This document shows, one piece after another, positions 1 through 11,950 of a stretch of DNA of 64,000 nucleotides. The DNA comes from Thuidium tamariscinum (taxonomy: Eukaryota; Streptophyta; Bryopsida; Hypnales; Thuidiaceae): contig OX344749.2 in assembly GCA_947034885.2 (NCBI GenBank), positions 31,387,501 to 31,451,500 on the forward strand. The letters are read 5' to 3'. A program made the position numbers and the translations under genes. Positions within the stretch are counted from its first letter, which is position 1. Every line of letters starts with the position of its first letter. A model generated the notes under the pieces. The model had not been told where the DNA came from. It ran no database searches and saw only the letters and a list, made by a program, of their open reading frames with translations.

Positions 1-657
1 ACCCCCGACTCAACATCTGGACCACCCCATGCTGCTCCCACACAGAAACTCCTCGCACGCAATGGTCGTGGATCTGCGCGCCGAGCCACCGTCGGAGGAG
101 ATAAGCAGGCTACCTCTGCCTCAGGTGGTCGTCGCGGCGACGGAGCCTCAGGTGGGAGTCACTGCACTTGGGCGACCGGCGACTATGGCCGACATTCGTG
201 TCGGCGGCCAGCCGACACCCATGGACACTTCTCCGCCGGAACCAAGACGGGGAAGGAGCAAGGGGGCACCGCTAGACAAGGAGTCGGAGTCGGCGGACTC
301 GCGCCGCTCAACTCAGGTCTTCTTCAAGCGGAAAAGATCAAACGACAAGGACGCTGGCGCGGCGGCGCGGACGCAGGACTTCCCCAACGAAGAGATGTCT
401 CCCGTCCGATCTTAGAAGAGGACGCAGACTGGAGGTTCGTAGGCAGTAGACATGCTCCGCGATGTTTGTGGAGTATCATACATAGTTCCTTCATAAGTAG
501 AACTGCTTGGCTCAGACTCATGCGTAGACATGTCAGTAGGAGCCGTTTTGGGGGCAGACTAGACTTCCTCTCGACTATGTCGGCTGCCAGCCGATACAGT
601 GCAAAAATGTTTTGTCGGCTGCCAGCCGATATAGTGCACAAATGTTTTGTCATCTAA
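1..657 (+). other. Possible 5' exon region, GC-rich, open frame from the window edge
   Basis: Frame 1 is open from base 1 to a TAA ending at 657, and an overlapping frame is open from 29 to 415. Both give charged, low-complexity proteins with no family I recognise. A donor-like GAG|GTTCGT lies at 434/435. The region may be the truncated 5' part of the FCP1-like gene, but phase does not join cleanly to the exon at 706. It also contains three hairpin motifs, and two of them sit in a 35-bp tandem duplication. Confidence 0.3.
579..648 (+). repeat. 35-bp tandem duplication carrying two hairpin motifs
   Basis: Two units starting GTCGGCTGCCAGCC at 579 and 614 differ at only a few bases. A third unit begins GTCATC at 649 and diverges. 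Confidence 0.85.
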
Positions 658-705
658 CTAAGTTCATACCATCTCATGTTCTATGTATTTCGTGTGGCAA
701 TGCAG

Positions 706-1556
706 ATGATGACTATCACAAGTCTGACAATTCCTCCGACACCCTATCTGAAGCTGGGAATGAGAATGTCCAGCCAGAAACACAAGACGGACCACGGACT
801 CCCGACAGTGCTGGCCCTGCTCAGGTAGCGACTCCGAAGTTGTTTCTTTTCCTTGAAGTTCAGGGAACTCTACTTTTCTATGAGCCACTCATTGTCAAAG
901 GGAAGAGTATGACTCAGAGGTCGACAGTCAGAGAGAGACCAGGTCTCCAGGAGTTCATCCTCTTTTGTAAGGGTCAAGACATTGTGATTGTCTACTGGTC
1001 AATCTTAACCAAGAACACTCTCGAGCAGCGCCTCCATAGCCTTAGATGGAAGGCGCCCGAGATCGGAGAGGATTACCTGGCCTTTGGACAGGAGTTCTGC
1101 GACGAGAGTACTTATCGGGACCCTCAGAATGCATCGCGACCAATTTTTCTGAAGCGTCTCGCAAGAATTCTCGGAGCATCCTCCCTGTACGATATGGGCG
1201 CCACGATCAACAACTCATTGATCGTGGACTCGGAGCCATATAGGAACGTCTTGAATCTGCCCTATAATGCGATTCATCCGCCCCCCGTCACCATGTACTC
1301 GGAGAAATCACTCAAGGCAGGGAAACTGCCATTTCTCCAGGCGACACTGATCCCGTTCATTGAACGGCTCTTGTCTTCGGGACTCACGATCGCACAGTTC
1401 TGTGAGAGGAACTCGTCCGTTGGGCTTGCACGATGTATGCCGGGAACCCCGATGCATAATCAGTACGTGAATGTGACACCGCACTATCAGAAGGGATTCG
1501 AGGTGCCATATTCACAGGAGGAGCTAAAGGCCTTGGGAATGGCATACCCCACTTGA
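706..1556 (+). CDS. FCP1/SCP-like HAD domain, catalytically degenerate (domain 1)
   Basis: An open exon begins after an acceptor ending at 705 and stays open to a TGA at 1554-1556. The product resembles the FCP1/SCP (NLI-interacting factor) HAD phosphatase fold. It has a motif-I-like strand FLEVQGTLLFYE, then a stretch with the RPGLQEF pattern, and later the motif-III-like SLIVDSEPYRN followed by NAIHPPP. In active family members motif I is DxDxT; here the aspartates are replaced by E and Q, so phosphotransfer is unlikely. The N-terminus is uncertain. The frame from base 1 is open to 657 and may hold an upstream low-complexity exon, but I could not join it to this exon in frame. A second, related domain follows at 2010. 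The same gene or a tandem copy are both possible. Confidence 0.6.
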
Positions 1557-2009
1557 CCGGATGGAGGAGGCGTAGTGTATCGGCTGCCAACCGACACACT
1601 CTTGTGTACATTGTACATACTCTCTGTAGATACAGCACGGATAGACCAAATCTTCTAGGGACATTTTTTTCTTCTGTATGGATTAAACATTCTTTTGTAA
1701 TCAAGACATTATAGTCAGAGTTCTTCTAAAGCGTGCGCATGGCTCACTCTCAAAGCATTCCAATGTTTCCTTTGAGAGTTGCATCATTAGGTCTTGGACT
1801 TGGAAATCAACTGATTGCAATAATGTAGGGGCAGGCACTCACTCATCTCTACTGTCTTTCTAGCACATGTCTCTCTCAACAATTAATGCTTCCTGCTGTA
1901 TGGGGTCAGGCTCTAGTATCGGCTGCCGGCCGATACCTAATGCATGCTCTTCTTTCATCGGATGCTTTTGTTGTGGAGTCATGTGTCCACTAACTTATCT
2001 TCTCTTCAG

Positions 2010-2660
2010 GAGTCCAACGTGGGCCATACACAGTCCTTCAAGAAATGTGTGGTTCTAGGAGTCACGGGACTACTTTGTTATCTCGACCCGAATATCAAGG
2101 TGGACAAGGCAGACCCACACAGAAACGTCATTAAAAGGCCTAGGCTAGTTCATATGTTCAGCACATTGTTTCAAAAGTTTCACGTAGGAATTTGGTCAAG
2201 GTTGCCAATACTTCAGCTTAGGCCTCTGCTTGCGCACTTGCTTCCAAAACAAATCAGAGACAACATAGCATTCGTTTATGGCAGAGAGTACTGTGTAGAT
2301 AGCCTCAAGTTCCCGTGGTGCTACAAAATGCTCTCAATACTACATACTAAGAGACCATCCAGGATTACATGCTTCACGGACCAAGTGCTCATCGTCGATG
2401 TGTGCCCGCTGGCGCTCAGGAGGACGCCGGATACGGCGTGCTATATTCCGAGACCATTCAAGGGAGATCTCAATTTCCCAAACACTAGTAGAGTTATTCC
2501 AAACATTTCAAATGATATTATTCCATTCATTTATCCAATGCACCAATATCAATCAGTCTCAGAATACATCAAAGGCGCACAGAGACCGGGACAACTGCAC
2601 TATGAGGTTGCACAATCTATCAAGTATGGAAAGCCGAATTGGCAGGGGATATTCTGGTGA
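2010..2660 (+). CDS. FCP1/SCP-like HAD domain, catalytically degenerate (domain 2)
   Basis: The exon follows a good acceptor (tctcttcag at 2001-2009) and reads in phase 0 to a stop at 2658-2660. It contains a motif-I-like strand VVLGVTGLLCYL, then RPRLVHMFSTLFQKFHVGIW, which matches the RPG.xxFL.xxxxxFEIxVWT block of FCP1/SCP proteins, and a later VLIVDVCP that matches the motif-III strand. Motif I has lost both aspartates. It most likely forms a two-domain protein with the 706-1556 exon. Intervening bases 1557-2009 carry two hairpin motifs and no convincing exon. Its role is unknown; a pseudophosphatase or scaffold is an inference. Confidence 0.6.
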   Translation, partial: ESNVGHTQSFKKCVVLGVTGLLCYLDPNIKVDKADPHRNVIKRPRLVHMFSTLFQKFHVGIWSRLPILQLRPLLAHLLPKQIRDNIAFVYGREYCVDSLKFPWCYKMLSILHTKRPSRITCFTDQVLIVDVCPLALRRTPDTACYIPRPFKGDLNFPNTSRVIPNISNDIIPFIYPMHQYQSVSEYIKGAQRPGQLHYEVAQSIKYGKPNWQGIFW

Positions 2661-2875
2661 TTCAGCAAACATTGTGTCGGCCGCCAGCCGATACAACGGC
2701 AGTGGAATCGGGGAGGCTACAAGACCCTTTTTCAGAAATTGGAACAACTCATTTCAGAGCCAGTCCTATCGAGTCCATTGCCTCTTCACTACAGGACCTG
2801 CTCTCTGGAGTTTTCGGGGGGGGATATCGGCTGACTGCTGATACGCGCAATTTTATTACTTGGGTCGGATGGACT

Positions 2876-2891
2876 AGGGTTTAGGGTTTAA
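2876..2891 (+). repeat. Short telomere-like tract (TTTAGGG x2)
   Basis: AGGGTTTAGGGTTTA matches the plant telomere repeat and telo-box. Two units are too few for an interstitial telomere. They could be a promoter element or chance. Confidence 0.5.
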
Positions 2892-3515
2892 GGTCGACAA
2901 TTTGTCGCGCTTCATCTTACAAATGAATGCCGTAGCACTTTACGCACTTAGGACACTTTCAGAGGTCTAGGTGCTCTAGTGTGATGTTAGGAATCGGCTG
3001 CCAGTATCAGGCGCCAGCCGATACTTTGTCACAAATTAGGACACAACACACGTGTTTATTTAACAATAAATGTTCATAAACTATTATCTCTCAACTCTTT
3101 TATGGGCCAGGTGTTGTGATACTTTGGTTTCTTTAGTGCTTGCAGCCATTTTGGTTCATTGCTTGTGGCACACAAAACTATGCATTCGACTATATCGGCT
3201 GACGGCCGATTTATTTCTGGACTATGGATTTGTCCATAATTAGTTAAATGTTAGTTAAGTATATAGGAAGGCAAAAAATTACTTTGACACACGTGATTTG
3301 TTTTAGATATACTAAGTGATCTCCCTAAGATAAGGCCCTATTTAAGAGAAAAAGGTATTCATAGTATAGTTTTAGTAGTATACCTATATAAGTAATGATC
3401 TAAAAGCATATTTATATTAAAATTTTGCTAAAAATACGTGTATTTCTAGTCAAATTTTATTTAAAACACTCTTTTCAAGTCATTACTTGTAGGACATTAC
3501 TACTAGGACTATACC

Positions 3516-4065
3516 TAACCCCTAAAAGCCCAAAGGGTTAGGACAAAACACAAATGTGTTATAAAATGTAAATTCTGTAATTTTTTTGAAGTTAGTATCA
3601 AAGAAGATAATGTGAAGCACAAAATGTAGAAAGTATCTGTATGGTCAAAATTATAAAATTATTTTTGAATTCTCTTCAAATGAATTTTGAAGATATAACT
3701 TCAAAAATTCACCAAAAATACAATTTCTTTATTTAGTATATGAATTTTTTTTTATTGTTCAAAATTGTGGTTTCTATTGATTTGTGAAAAAAGTGCAAAA
3801 GATCTAGTAATGAGACCATCAATACTTTCCCAAAATAGTGAATTTTTCAACACTAGACAATTCTAAACCTTTTTGTGCTATATCTATTATAATAATTTTT
3901 GTTTGACCATACCAATCTTAGTTTTGAATATAAATGTTGAAAGAAAACCCAATTTTTTCAAAACTGAAAAAAAAAAGTTTTGAAAAAAGTTTTCTTTTGG
4001 CCCGAAAATTCTGCCCGAAGTCGGGCAGTGACCAAAAAATGGTTGTTTGAGCGCTTAGGGGTTAA
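3516..4065. mobile_element. Inverted-repeat element with CCCCTAA ends (TTAA class)
   Basis: The left end reads CTAA-CCCCTAAAAGCCC at 3515. The right end is GCGCTTAGGGG-TTAA at 4051-4065. Inverted, the right end is CCCCTAAGCGCTC. The left flanking TTAA is mutated to CTAA. There is no coding capacity. Confidence 0.5.
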
Positions 4066-4820
4066 ACACCCCTTAGTATTTTCTTCTAATGATGTCTTTT
4101 GAAAAGTTCCTGGTATATATGAAATTTATAGGCTCTCATTTAGAATTATATTCATACAATCTTCATTGAGGACATAGTTCTAAAATGAATAAAAACAATC
4201 AGAAGCATAGATATTGTAGATAATTAGGTAATATAAAAACAAAGCTTCATTATGTGAAATAATAAGTCAATCTTTAAGATAGGTGAAGGATTTTATTTCT
4301 GATAATTAGATTATTCTTTTGCAATATTAGATGTAATGCTAAAGCAACCCCTCCTTATAGAAAAAAAAATATGCCTCTTTTTAAGCAATGGGATCCTTTC
4401 ATTTGTCTAAAAATGTACTTTAATGAAGTTATATAAAGGTAGTTGCAAGTAACACATGCCATTTTGTCTCAAAACAATCTAGTGAGTGTTGTGAAATTGA
4501 AATAGATGTTTTTAAATGAAATAAAATAAGCCATAATATGATAAGCATTCTTAAGAGTGTGTGAAATTTTAGGTCTAGAATTTCTTTTTCTAAAAATTTA
4601 TGCATAGAAAAGATAAATGAAAAATGCTAAGAAAAAAGATACTTTGATAGTTGATTTTTATAAATTATTAAAAGAAAATTTTAAAATAAACTAAAAATTT
4701 CTATTTTTATCTTACTTGAAGATGCTCCTTTTCAATCGAATGTTAGCATCTTCAAGAAAAATAATTTGTTTTATACACTAGTACAAAGGTAGTAAACTTT
4801 GAGCTCATGTAAAAGGTGGA

Positions 4821-4850
4821 TAATTAATTATAATTAATTATAATTAATTA
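4821..4850. repeat. TAATTAATTA tandem repeat, three units
   Basis: Three exact 10-bp self-complementary units. Confidence 0.9.
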
Positions 4851-5700
4851 AAAAATCTCTTTGAAAGATTGTATAATCTTGTTAGAAATCCTATATTTCA
4901 ATTTTGACCTTCAAATTGACATTTTTGCTAAGAAAAAAAATTCTACTCAAATTCCTTCAAAGTGGCTAGGATAGACATCCAATGGAGGTAGTTAAAAAAT
5001 GGTAAACTAATTTTAAAAAGTTGAAAAAAAATTATTTAGTGTCTACAACTACAACATGGACCTTTATTTCAAATTTCATAAAAAAAACAAATATACAACA
5101 TGAAAGTTATCAAAAAAAGAAGACATATCTAAGTCTAAGGGGATAAAAAATGGACAAGTGTTTCTTGCAACAATCCATAAGCTTAGTTTCTATTGATGCA
5201 AAATCCTCTTGCCTTCCATTCCTTCCATTTGAAGCCAAGGAAATAATTATTAGACACTAAGATGTCAATTGTTGTTTGATTGTCACAACCCAAAGGACAC
5301 CTTACAATACCAAATAGCATAGTGGGTTCTCTACAATCCGCTTATAGATTCATTTGGGTCACCAATTGTCTAATACTGTACATGCCAAGTACACACATTA
5401 TTAGTATGCATTTTCAACTCATTCTACTAAGTTTTAGTCACCGAGACTAATAGCACAAGCTTTCTTTGTAACAATAGGCATGTTACTTGGTAACATGGGG
5501 TAGAATTTCCATCTTACTGTGCAAAGACCCAAAATGGCACTACTTACTATGGCTCTCATAGCCCTTGAGTGTCACCTCACTCCATACTAGTTTATTTTGC
5601 ATTTGCTACTCTCAAACCATAGCTAACCAACATTCACACTTTGGGATACATCTAAGGAAGCCTAGCAAGGAGTAGAACTTCATCCAATTAGTGCCATAGA

Positions 5701-5723
5701 ACAAACACACACACACACACACA
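5701..5723. repeat. (AC)n microsatellite
   Basis: Alternating AC through the tract inside the solo LTR. Confidence 0.9.
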
Positions 5724-5867
5724 AGTGTTCAATGGTGCCTTGAAGTAGTCGTGAAGTTGCATCACCAACCTTGAGTGACTAAGACTTATCAATGCTTGAA
5801 GAAGAAGTGAAAAAGAAGACTAACCCGTCCTATAGTATTCTCTATGCTCCTCAGTAGCTCCTTCCCC

Positions 5868-5880
5868 TCTATATTAAAGG
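5868..5880 (+). promoter_or_regulatory. TATA-like box of the solo LTR
   Basis: CTATATTAAAGGGC matches the TATA boxes typical of plant LTR promoters and lies about 590 bp into the LTR. Confidence 0.45.
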
Positions 5881-6571
5881 GCGTCCTCAAACCCCCTTTG
5901 GTCCTAGAAGACTACTCATTTCCAACTAAAATTGCCAAGTTATCTCCTTGTTTGGGCTCCTAAACTTCCAAATGACATAACTTACTTTCAAAGCTCCAAA
6001 TTCCATTTGCAAGTTCACATAAAACATTTCCTCATTGATTAGATGCCAATGGAATCTTCACTTGTCCCATTTGGACAAGTTCTCACAAAGTTATTGTCTA
6101 CCAAAGATTCAGGTCCACAAAGGGAGATGTCACCCCTTCACCATGGCTCTTTTAGCCATAACTTTTGGCTCGTGTCTTAGAACCTTGTAATGCTTATCAT
6201 TCTAACTTCCTTTTGTTCATAGCTTTCCAGTGATATACTACATGCCATACTTCTGTGATAGATTCATTTAGTACCCCTTTAATGCCACTCAGACACAGTC
6301 AACTTTGAATGGTCATAACTTTTAGCTTACAAATCCAAATCACGTGTTCTTTAGATGGTGGGAAGCACCTACTCAAGAGCTTTCAAATTATATATGGAAA
6401 ATATCTGATTTTTTTATTTCTAATTTCTTCAAATCCAGGTGCTATTGTGCCCTATTTAATTGAGAATCTCCCATTTCTTCCATCATAGTCTATTGCAAGT
6501 CACCCTCAAGGTCCTCCCTTGCTCACTGAGGTACTTTGGGAACTCTAAAGAGATAGGGGTGTGACATAGAT

Positions 6572-9500
6572 CCTAACTAGTAAGATAGAAAAACCTAATT
6601 TTGTGAGTCATCCAATTCGAACATCTAGTAGACCTTCCCATTTGCATCAAGTGCACCCATTACCATAGTCATTTTAAGATCATGACAATGCACTTAGGGA
6701 AGGGACATCAATGTGTGATATTGTATGGACCTTAACTTAAATATCAATTTAGTCTCAACAAACTTTGAAAATTCATTGATAATTCATTTCATGTTAGAAT
6801 GTCTTGATTCTAATTGCAAATGTCTTCTTTCAAATTTTTTAGTCTTTGGAAAATTTGTGATGTAGTAGCTTCTCAAATTTACCTATATAAAACATTAGGG
6901 TGGTCAAAGATTGGTCTACCTTAGTTTGGATTGAAGGGTGATTGCAAGAAACATAGTTTGTCTTATTTTTTGTCCCCTTGGCCTTAGATGAGTGGTTTTC
7001 TACTCATAACTTTTGCGCCGTTTTTTCCATTTTACACAAAACTTGAAATGAAGGTACACATAAAAGTTCTAGACATAATTTAATTTTAAATTTTTTTAAA
7101 ATATTATTAAAATATTTTTAACTAGCCCCCAATTCGATGTCTACCTTGGCCATTTTGGGGGTTTCTAGTCCTATTTTTTCAATTCGAAAATGAAAAATTT
7201 ATGTTCAAAATTGGCATGCAAAGATTTTTACTAAATTTACACAAGATCATGAAATTTTTTTCTGAAAATAATAGATTGTCAAACTTTCACATGTACAAAA
7301 TACAATTTATTTTTCTCAAAGATGAAAATGGTTTAAGAGAAAAACCTTGAGGTCAGAAAAAAAAGTTTTCTTTTTACTTTATTTTTTTGAATTTTTTTGA
7401 ATTTTTAGAAAATCAAACATCAAAGTGTCTATTTTCATTGTATTTTCCACTATGTTTTTATTGTGCATACCTTTTAGAGTCAAATTTTCTTTAGTCTGAA
7501 TTTTAAGAGGCACAATATTCTCATTGCTCTTCAAATTATTCATATTTTATTTTGTTTCTAAAAAATTCATTCCAAAAGTCACATGAGTCATTGAAATAGG
7601 CCATTTTGAACCAAACACAGTAAGTGTTTTTTGCAACGACCTTGAGGAATATGAAACTAATTAAGTCTTAATATACTCTAAGTTTACTATCAATCAACAT
7701 GTATGAACTATAGCATAATCACCAAAAACCATCAATACAAGCACATCAATATAGTTGAAGGCCTCTTTTTCTAAAAATAATATTCTCGAGTATTAGCATT
7801 GATAATCATGAATTTTCCTATAAAAATGGATTTTTTTTGGATATGGCATGTAATTTCTATGAATTTTCAAAGTGTAATCTCCCTAAACCACTGAAGCCAC
7901 CATTATATAGCTTGATGTAAAACCAAAATCTCACAAAATCAACAATCAATTGATAATAGTATAGTATAACAACAACTACAGTAAATGACACTTTATAAAG
8001 ACATTTCAAAGAAGGTTTAGTATGCATGAATGGATATAGGGACAATTTTTAATGTTTCTACTTTAAGAAATTGCCAATTGTAGCATTCAGTTACCTAAAG
8101 GAGGAGGCTCAGAATTTGCTCATTTAAGAGCTGGTCTGCCTTTTCTATATATTTCTTGAGATGGGAATATTTTTAGTGTATTTTTCAATCAAGGAGAAAT
8201 AGATGAGGAATCTAACATAAGTCATTTCATATATTTTTTGAGGCATTATTGAATTAGTTATGAATTCTCAAACACAATCTAGTGTAGGGCCCTATTTGTG
8301 ATCAATAGGCCTTGCAAACCCATGATACATGCACAATTTGAAAAAAAAATCTAGCTTGGTTCAAAAACTAGCACTACAACATGTAAAAAATAATAGAATT
8401 TGTTTCTAAACGTGTCCCTTTCTAAAACTGAAATGAATGCTTGAATAAATCATTATTTCAAAAAATTTAACACTTGAAAGAAGGTAGTTCAACAACCAAT
8501 TCTTATTTTGAATATAATCAATAGACACCCATCTACTTAGTTAGGAATGAACCCATTGGGACTCTGAAACCATCCATTGAATTAGTAAAAACCAAATCTT
8601 AGCATGCTTCAATATAATCCACAATTCATTTTCTCACAATCAACTATCCATTTCAGAGCCTCCTAGTGGACAGGTGCAAAAGCCTGTACGATTTATGAGC
8701 CCTCTCCTATAAATCTTATTGGAGTGTGAATGCTAAGTTACTATCTCATCAAAGTAGGATCATTTAGAGTTACTATTTTGAATTAGGTTGGGGTGAAATG
8801 GGCCTCTCATCCATCCCCGAATACTACTTGATGGGTGCACATACAAAAGAAGCCCCTTGTGTTGTGCCGTGTTTAGGGTACAGTGTTTACTGTTTAGGGT
8901 ACATTCTACACTAACCCAACCTATAGTGGAAACACCCAAAACTGTCCAAATAAGGAATTCAACATAGTTGGAGGTAACGTTTTCTAAGCATGATATTTTT
9001 CTAGTATTAGTGAGTGAAAATCATGAATATTAAAAAAATATAGATTTTCGGATACAATATGTAATTTCTACAAATTTTCAAAGTGTTGGCTCCCTAGACC
9101 TTTGGAACCATCTTGTAGGTGCCCCCAAAACTGAACCTTGTGAAAATCAGTACTCAGCCAACCAGATTTTCCTAAACGTCCTTCAATTGTGTCAGCAAAT
9201 TACAATCACACATGTGGCGAACACATTAAGGGAATTCTTCTTACACATTTGGGTGAATCTATAGTCCACTGCAAGGAACAGATGTGGGAATGGGTATTTT
9301 GCCCTTAATTTGGGGCCTCTGATTGCAAACATGACTTCAGAATTTGCAATATCATCATGTTTTTGAGATAAAAAATTCCAACATTTTCCCTTAGGGACAA
9401 GCGAAGGGTCAGTTCACCCTGGCCATTACAATGGAAACACCCAAAACCGTCCGAATAAGAAATTCAGCATGGTTGAAGGCATCTTTTCTAAAACTGAAAA

Positions 9501-10189
9501 TTTTCTAGTATTAGTGAGAGAAAATCATAAATATTCAAAAAAAAAATTAAAATTTTCAGAATCAGTATGTAATTTCTACAAATTTTCAAAGAGTTGGCTC
9601 CCTAGACCACTGGAACCGTCTTATAGGTGTACCCAAAACTGAACTCTGCTGAAATCAGTTGTCAGTGAATGAAAATTATACATGTGTCTTACAACTGCAT
9701 CAGCAAATTAGAGTTAAACACTTGTCAGACACTTTCATGAACACTTATGGACAGATTTAATGACACTCTAGGGACCAGGAATAGGTACAGGGATGGAAAT
9801 GGGATTTTCTCCCTTAGATTTACTGGACTGATGACTTTTGTTGCTGATACTGAGGAATGTGGATGGCAAGCAAGTGCATCCCAGGGAGCATTTCCATTCT
9901 ATTTTCTTTCAGTAGTCACTAGGTAGAGCACATTGTTCCCTCAACTTGCATGGCTGCGGTCAGGAAAACCATTCCTTTTTCAACGTCTGTAATAATTTGT
10001 ACTTTCGTCCTTAGTAGTGTGCTCTGTGCCGTTTGCCATGATAACGGAAGAGTAAAAGTGAGTTTCTGATTTTTTTAATTTATAAAAACTTTGAAATTCT
10101 ATACTTTTGCATTGCTAGCCCAAACACCACAAAATGAATCCAAAATAAATGTAAAAGTATATTTCTAATTTAAAAAAACAAAAACAACT
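6572..10189. other. AT-rich intergenic region with ~500-bp tandem units
   Basis: No gene recognised. It contains two ~500-bp units and a diverged partial unit, described separately. The rest is unique AT-rich sequence. Confidence 0.7.
8931..9830 (+). repeat. Tandem ~500-bp repeat units, with a diverged partial copy at 7722-7960
   Basis: Unit 1 starts GGAAACACCCAAAACTGTCC near 8931. Unit 2 starts GGAAACACCCAAAACCGTCC near 9428. Both share CTAGTATTAGTGAG, GTAATTTCTACAAATTTTC and a CTCCCTAGACC block. A related block lies at about 7722-7960. The tail of unit 1 (GGCCTCTGATTGCAAACATGA, then AAAAAATTCCAACATTTT) recurs near 36310-36400. Confidence 0.75.
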
Positions 10190-10353
10190 CAAAAATCCAT
10201 AACTTTCTTACTGTGAGTGGGAATGCCATGAAGGTGACGAAGCAAAGCTAGTTACCCCTCCTTGCCAAGAGTTTTTTGATGGTACTAAGGACACAACTAG
10301 CAAAGACATAGTCTAAGAGATCTCAATGTAACAAACAAATCAAACAAACAACC
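10190..10353 (+). repeat. Dispersed repeat family A, copy 1 (family list)
   Basis: The core reads, in order: a CATAACTTTC-like block, AATGCCATGAA, a TGGTACTAAG-like block, GAGATCTCA, GTAACAAACAAA. Other copies are at about 10459-10565 (+, partial), 13260-13430 (+), 22245-22430 (-), 22543-22715 (-), 22816-22985 (-), 23048-23215 (-), 25047-25225 (-), 28372-28545 (+) and a fragment at 59570-59645 (+). It has no coding capacity, and the ends are not defined. Confidence 0.75.
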
Positions 10354-10556
10354 TATTGAAGGGTAGGTAGGTAGATATGAATGAATGTGCCTTGTGTTGA
10401 TTCTATATTATAATATTTTTAATTTTTAATTTTTAAAATATTAATTAATGTAAAAAAAATTTTAATTCAATAACTTTCACACTATAGGTTCAAATGCCAT
10501 GAAACAATCCTCTTCACAAAAACTTTCCAATGGTACTAAGAACATGATTAAAGTGG

Positions 10557-11950
10557 GGTACCAATCAAAATGGTGTTTTCAAATTTGTATTGAAAGAAAT
10601 TGTAGTATTGCCAACTTTGACAGCCTCCCAAGAGCTAAAAAACTAGTATTTTACAACAAAATGTTTTTTAAAAGATCATCTCTAAGTTATTAACATGTGT
10701 GCCAAATTTCAAGGCCAAAAGATTTACACAAAAAAAGATATACAAAATCTACCAACATGTGCAGTTGTGAAAAAAATTTCACTACTTTTAACTTTGACAC
10801 CCTCTGAAGGATTGAGTTTTATTTTTTGCCATGAAATTTTTGGTATGAAACAATCTCTATGTTTGTAAATTGTAATATGTATGAAAAATTTCAAGGTCAA
10901 AAGATTAATACAAAAGAACATATTGGAAATCTACTAACATGTGCAGTTTTGAGAGAATTTTCACAATTGCCAACTTTGACACCCTCCCAAGGGTTGAAAA
11001 ATTGTCTATTCACCATGAAAATTTTCTCATTAATTCATCTCTATGTTGATAACATGTGTTCATATTTCAAGTTAAAAGACTTACCCAAAAAAAATATTCA
11101 AAATCTTCCAACATACGTAGTTGTAAGGTTGAGTTTTTGAGCCCTTGGTATTAATAGTGTCATTTTGTGGGTCAAAGTTTGACATGGATGTGAAAAATCA
11201 TACTCACAATTACACATGTTCTAAGATTTTGATTATCTCTTTTTGGATAAGTCTTTTGAACTTGAAATTTAGGCCATATATTGTTAACATAGAGATAAAT
11301 TCATGAGAAAAATTTCATGGTTAATAGACAATTTTTCAACCCTTGGGAGGGTGTCAAAGTTGACAATAGTGAACATTTTCTTAGAGCTACATATGTTGGG
11401 AGATTTTGAACATCTTTTTTTGGGTAATTTTTTGGAACTTGAAATTTGAACACATATTATCAACATAGAGGTGAATTAATGAGAAAAAATTCATGGTAAA
11501 TAGACAATTTTTCACTCTTTGGAAGGGTGTCAAAGTTGGCAATTGTGAAAATTCTCTTAAAGTTGCACATGTTAGTAGATTTCCAATATCTTCTTTTGTA
11601 TTAATCTTTTGACCTTGAATTTTTTCACATATATTACAATTTGCAAACATAGAGATTATTTCATACTAAAAATTTCATGGCAAAAAACATAACTTGGTCC
11701 TTTAGAGGGTGTCAAAGTTGAAAATAGTGAAATTTTTTTCACAACTATACATGTTGGTAGATTTTGTATATCTTTTTGTGTAAATCTTTTGGCCTTGAAA
11801 TTTGGCACATGTGTTAATAACTTAGAGATAATCTTGAAGAAAACATTTCGCTGTAAAATACTAATTTCTTAGCTCTTAGGAGGCTGTCAAAGTTGGCAAC
11901 ACTTTAATTTCTTTCACTGCAAATTCAAAAATGCCAATTTGATTGGTACC
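10557..11950. repeat. Large imperfect palindrome built of ~180-bp units
   Basis: GGGGTACCAATCAAA at 10555 reappears inverted at 11938-11952, and the arms match inwards with small indels around a centre near 11253. Each arm is made of ~180-bp units containing GCCAACTTTGACACCCTCC, ATCTCTATGTT and ACATGTG. I count about three units in one orientation and then four in the other. ORFs here are by-products of the repeat. Confidence 0.8.

Larger units (their letters stand above)
198..3211. repeat. Nine copies of a 19-bp hairpin motif, consensus TRTCGGCTGCCAGCCGAYA
   Basis: Near-perfect inverted repeats with 7-8-bp arms and a 3-5-base loop occur at 198-218, 578-596, 613-631, 1578-1596, 1917-1935, 2675-2693, 2825-2843, 2993-3022 (14-base insertion in the loop) and 3193-3211. 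Several copies differ at positions that keep pairing, for example T-A against G-T at the outer stem. They lie before, between and after the FCP1-like exons. By eye I found no copies elsewhere in the window. Confidence 0.85.
3212..5280. other. AT-rich intergenic sequence without a gene
   Basis: No ORF above about 60 codons and no recognised domain. It contains a TTAA-flanked element at 3516-4065 and a three-unit TAATTAATTA repeat at 4821-4850. Confidence 0.7.
5281..6566. mobile_element. Solo LTR of a retrotransposon
   Basis: The segment begins TGTCACAACC and ends GGGTGTGACA, the terminal inverted repeat common in plant Ty3/gypsy LTRs. Flanking pentamers are TTGAT (5276-5280) and TAGAT (6567-6571), a target duplication with one mismatch. 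A TATA-like TCTATATTAAAGG at 5868-5880 sits in a promoter-like position. No gag or pol is adjacent, so this is a solo LTR of 1,286 bp. It also holds an (AC)n microsatellite at 5701-5723. Confidence 0.7.

Noticed and set aside
2876-2891. Interstitial telomere
   Set aside because: Only two TTTAGGG units.
198-3211. CRISPR-like or bacterial REP interpretation of the hairpin repeats
   Set aside because: Spacing is irregular, there are no uniform spacers, and the sequence is eukaryotic.
10499-11650. Several ORFs of 60-93 codons
   Set aside because: They repeat each other in both orientations because they are translations of the palindromic 180-bp units. There is no coding signal.
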